A stretch of 64,000 bases of DNA, taken from NCBI GenBank assembly GCA_963693085.1, contig OY856412.1, positions 1,058,302,244 to 1,058,366,243 on the forward strand, written 5' to 3'. The translations under genes were made by a program, and so were the position numbers. The stretch's first letter is position 1. Each line of letters begins with the position of its first letter. Positions 60,008 to 64,000 of the stretch are shown piece after piece. The notes beneath the pieces are model-generated. The model worked only from the letters and a program-made list of their open reading frames with translations. It was not told where the DNA came from and did not search any database. The stretch comes from Alisma plantago-aquatica (lineage: Eukaryota > Streptophyta > Magnoliopsida > Alismatales > Alismataceae).

Positions 60008-61619
60008 TGATGTGCACAAATCATCTCACTTTTTGGACCATTTTTTGGATGCACTTTTCATTCATTTTGACCATAATTCCATTCTCAATAATGCTAGATT
60101 TCTCAATTTTTAGTTGTTTTACTTGTTTTGTGTTTGTGAACATAGGTACATGACTATGGCGAGGAAATGGGGTCAATCCAACCAAAGTCTGATGTTAGTT
60201 GGATTCCTCAAGAGAATGTGCATATCAAAGAGGATTTCTTGAAGTTTTTGTAGGGAACACGGTGTGTGTGTTTTAGCACACTGTGTGTGAATTTATAGAT
60301 GGATTCCATTCTCCTTGAAGAGAAGAGACATTGTGTGTCTCTCAGACCACACGTCGTGTCCAATGAGTCAAATGATCTCTCTAGAAGTTCTGCTAAAAGA
60401 CACGTTGTGTGCTTATTAGCACACATCATGTTCAATTGGATTAGATTTACCCAGGTCCTCTCCAACTTTCAGCAACATGGTGTGTCTCTCAAACGACACG
60501 ACATGCACTCTTTGGACAAGGCAGTCTTAATGTTAGTTACTTAAGGTGACACACAGCGTGTCTTCCTAGACATGTTGTGTCATAGTCGATTTCTAGAGAT
60601 TTTCAAAATAACTGATCCTCATTTTTAAATATGAAATCCCACACAAGGGTCATTTATCTCTTGTCATTTGAAATACTTTATGACCAGAGAACATACCAGA
60701 GAAGAGGAGAGGCAATTTTGGGTAAGAAGAGGTGGTTTCTTGGGAGAGAACCTCTTTTTACTCATTTATCCTTCAAGGATTGCAGCATAAGCTTTTCTTC
60801 TCCACTCCAGCCACTCAGGAAAGAAGGTTGTTGGAGAAGAATCACCAGCAAGGGTGTAATTTTGTCTTGAAACTAGATTTCTTCTTTGTTCCTTAGATTT
60901 CCTTTATTCTTTCTTTCTCTAGTCATGCTTAACTCCTAAATATATAGCATGTACTTGTGTTACACCATCATGAGAGAGTAGAGTCATTTCTTGGGCATGG
61001 AGGTGGGGGTTAATTCTCGTGTTATAACATTGTTAAATGCAAATTTCATTTCTAACTCTAGTTGTTTCACTGTTCTGAGGTTTGTTGATGTTTAATTCTT
61101 CTTACATGTTTCGTTGGCCACTTTGTATGTTTGAATTTTGCTTTTTTTATAATCTGGGATATATGTATGCCTTAGTTTCACTACCTTGACCACATGAATG
61201 GCTAAGATGTGTTTGGGAACCAAAGTCTATAGTCTGAATCAAAGTTTATCCATGGGAGTGGTAAGCAAAGTAAGGATTTTTCTACATTACCGGGAGGTGA
61301 ATATAGGATACAGATCTCCCTTGTGATTATATCCAACATCCTTTACTTTTCTTGTTCTTCATGTTATGATATGGATGTAAAACCCTATCCTCAAGAATCC
61401 TTAATCCAATATAATCATTAATACAAGTGAATTCTGCTTAGTTGCATTCTCTAGTTTCTAGTGTTAAAATCAAATCAACATTTGAAGTTGAATTAGATTG
61501 TTGAAGACTAACACTCTTGTGTCTAGTGATATCCTACTCCTTGGACAACCTCAAAAGTACTTCACGCACCCGTATACTTGCCGGTAGTGTTCGAGTTATA
61601 AATTTAAGAATTTCACACA
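60008..61619 (+). repeat. 5' LTR of the pol-deleted Athila, copy 2
   Basis: Starts TGATGTGCACAAATCATC and ends ..AATTTCACACA. It matches 53979-55600 with small indels, for example near 61157. Confidence 0.82.
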
Positions 61620-61879
61620 GGATAACAAGTCACTTCCTGGAAGCATCGATATTATTTTTTTGGAGTAAGAAGTGTTAATTAGCAAGCGAGACTAGATCAC
61701 ACCACCTTTCATCATTCCATCATCATTGTTCTAATCTACCACATTCTCCATTGTTTTTTCAGTGTTTCTCACCCACTTGTGGAATTGTAGGACTACGTGC
61801 GACGTTCAAAACATGGTCTTTAGCCATCTGTATTCTTAGACCCAGAGATCAAACGTACCTTGAGCAGCCATAGATGAGT

Positions 61880-63300
61880 AAGGAGGAGTGAAAGCTATTC
61901 CAACTTGGAGTGTTCACCTTCATCTTCACCACCAACTTCACCGGACCACCAAGAACCAATCATGGAAGACAATCATCCTATTAAGGACTTTTCCATTCCT
62001 ACAACTATAAATATTAATAGGCCTATAAACATCCCATAGATCGAGGAAAAAGACATCTCCATTAGCCCGACTATCATGCAGATGATTCAGCAGAACCATT
62101 TTGGAGGGACTCCCATGGAGGATCCTAACTTGCATAGATCTGAATTTCTAGAATATTTGAACACTTTCAAGATTAATGGTGTTACTCCTAATGGTATTTG
62201 TTTATTGTTATTTCCATTTTCTTTGAGGGACAGAGCCAAGATGTGCATATCTTCTTTGCCAAGGAACTCCATAAGCTACTAGGAGGAACTATTGAAAGCT
62301 TTTCTTCCTAAATATTTTCCACCAAGCAAGAGAGACTAGTTGAGAAGCCAACTTATAAATTTTTCGCAAAGAGATGGAGAAACTCTCTATGACACATGGG
62401 TGATATTCAAGGACCTTCAGTGTCTTTGTCGTCACCATGGCCTCAGTAAGTGGCTACCCCTTCATACTTTCTACAATAGGTTGTTTTACAAAACCATGAT
62501 GTCTATAGATATTGCAGCCAATGGATCTCTAATGAATAAATATTATAGGGAATCTTACGAAATTGTTGAAGACATGGCAATCAACCATTGACAATTGAGT
62601 TCTAAGAGGAGCAATCAGTCATCCTCAACCTCTATTTCTTTTAGTAAACAAGTCATCTGACATTTTGTTGATGTTTTAGACCTAATTTCAGTCAATTTGG
62701 ATGCTCTCACATAGAAATTTGAGAAGTTTAACACTCAATCAGTTTGACCCATAAACCTATTTGTGATGCAAATCAAGCACTAGGGCAGGTAGCTTCATCA
62801 AGATACCCTTCTTTTATTCCTTTCGATGGGACTATGGAGAAATGCAATATTGTATGAAAATATGGTAATAAACACCTCTAGAACCCATACTCCAACTCAT
62901 ACAACTTAGGTTAGAGAGGCCACCCTAATTTTTCTTACTGCAATAATAACACTCAAAATCCTCAACCACTTCTAAAACAATCAACCACAACCCGTTGGAA
63001 ATAGTCCCAATTCAAGCAACAATACTCCAGGATTCAATAATAATAATCAGGGTTCCAACCAACTTCATTCATCTGTAAAACCCAACCTTGAGTCACTTTT
63101 GGAGAATTTTATATCATGTCAAATAAAGAAAAATGAGGAATTTCTCCAACAGGGACAACTAATGAAAGACACCACCCAGCAAGTTTCTAAAAAATTGGAT
63201 GGAATTTCCAATCACACAAATATGTCCGAAAATCAAGTTGCTCAACAAGCCCTTACCAATAATCAATCTCCAGGATCTCTTCCAGCCATCCAAAATTGAA
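61880..63300 (+). pseudogene. Athila-like gag, copy 2
   Basis: Same order as copy 1: MEDNHPIKDFSIP from 61962, MEDPNLHRSEFLEYLNTF, LRSQLINFSQRDGETLYDTW, YYRESYEIVEDMAINH, NLESLLENFISCQIKKNEEF. It carries the same three in-frame stops as copy 1. Confidence 0.8.
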
Positions 63301-63477
63301 CCCAAAAGATAAAAGAGAAGTTTGTTGCATTTAACTCCTTCTTTGGAACACACTTAGGAAGAAGAATGAAGAGTCTTACGCCGGACTCTAAATGTAGGAC
63401 CTTGTGGGAGTTGACCCCAGAATTGGGTTAAGTTTCATTTTATGCACATCATTGCTACCCAAGTAATTTGGAAAGTT

Positions 63478-64000
63478 GGAGAACAACTTCAACCTATAAT
63501 GTGTGATCCGTGTTACCGTGATCGTATAGTTCCTTTGTCTTTGATATCCAGATTGAACCGAGGCATGGAATCATCATCCTCTCAACGTTCAACCATGTTC
63601 CTTGAACTAGAGTTGACTGTCTAAGATGCATGCGAGCTCACATATCACATATGGAGTCACATGAGTATGACCATACATTTCCTAGTCTTTCTTATCAAGA
63701 GGCCCTGGATATCAATCTCATGTACGAGGGACAAATCCCATCTACATCACTCGCATTTGATTCCCATGTGTCACAGTTCACCCAATCATCACCGTTATGG
63801 TAACCCGTATTTAGGATCACATTGGATGATGTCAAAGTACATGAATGACATGTGATGAATGTTGTGACTTCAGGTCTAAGAACAAATCACCACTATCACT
63901 GTATGAAATGATTCTGACTACCATTCCATGGTCTCCATGTATCACTCTCATGGTGGTTTTCTCTGATACACTATTCTCTAACATGTACATGTGTGCTTGA
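63478..64000. other. Right flank, unassigned
   Basis: The first sequence outside the 6-kb duplication. It is less AT-rich and shows no clear coding frame. The CATGAGTATGACCATACATTTCC- and CATGTACATGTGTG-like text resembles the body of some plant LTRs, but no boundary or priming site is present to support a call. Confidence 0.35.

Larger units (their letters stand above)
57459..63477 (+). repeat. Tandem duplication unit 2 (6019 bp)
   Basis: Colinear with unit 1. Most of the length difference is one 133-bp deletion: unit 1 positions 52246-52378 are missing at 58408, between TGTTT repeats. Smaller changes are scattered. Confidence 0.93.
60008..63477 (+). mobile_element. Pol-deleted Athila-like element, copy 2
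   Basis: Duplicate of 53979-57458 inside unit 2, with the same structure and the same gag-to-post-integrase junction. Confidence 0.8.

Noticed and set aside
1..64000. Host protein-coding genes, tRNA or rRNA genes
   Set aside because: Every protein-like region traced belongs to a transposable element, and I saw no tRNA cloverleaf or rRNA sequence by eye.

Overview
The window is from a flowering-plant nuclear genome, judged from the element families, GT..AG introns and tRNA-Asp/tRNA-iMet retroelement priming sites. It is AT-rich and I find no host gene. Almost all of it is transposable elements nested in one another, and almost every coding region is broken. No autonomous-looking intact element is present. 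The species cannot be named from the sequence.

Layout. (1) 1-1000: remnant of an L1-type LINE ORF1. (2) 1001-19873: a minus-strand Ty3/gypsy (Athila-like) element keeping LTRs, a priming site and gag-protease but no visible reverse transcriptase. Its right-hand LTR is split at 8139/19628 by an RTE-type LINE (8140-19612, 15-bp target duplication). That LINE is in turn split by a full-length-sized L1 LINE (8918-13753, 16-bp duplication) and by a 4.06-kb solo LTR (14091-18150, GCCTC duplication). (3) 19874-21106: non-coding, with a long AT microsatellite. (4) 21107-51457: a plus-strand Athila element with LTRs, priming site, gag, protease, RT, RNase H and integrase. It is interrupted by a second 4.05-kb solo LTR (24681-30642, itself carrying a pol-deleted Ty1/copia element at 26648-28552), by a 0.48-kb RTE tail (31983-32459), and in its 3' LTR by a 12.9-kb CACTA transposon (37046-49926, TTT duplication). 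(5) 51295-63477: a head-to-tail duplication of a 6.0-6.2 kb unit made of a truncated chromovirus-like element and a pol-deleted Athila element. (6) 63478-64000: unassigned flank.

The CACTA element is the most interesting object. It has CACTAGTA ends, dense subterminal arrays of two palindromic motif families (half-sites TCGGTCGAC and TAGGGTCGGTT), some stacked into three-level nested inverted repeats, and a 158-bp near-perfect palindrome upstream of its transposase. It carries three gene regions: a TNP2-like transposase with DUF4218 and DUF4216 modules; a multi-exon gene joining a plant En/Spm transposase-24-like region, a DUF8039-like region and a Ulp1-type cysteine protease; and an extra gene with its own TATA promoter lying between two subterminal arrays. 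The likely division of labour is excision/integration by TNP2 and binding of the subterminal motifs by an element-encoded protein, with the protease in an unknown role. All three reading frames carry stops or frameshifts, so this copy would need proteins supplied in trans.

Order of events that the nesting shows: the minus-strand gypsy and the 21-51 kb Athila are the oldest layers; RTE, solo LTRs and CACTA came later; the L1 and copia insertions are later still within their hosts. The 6-kb duplication came after both of its component elements had already decayed, because the copies share stop codons.
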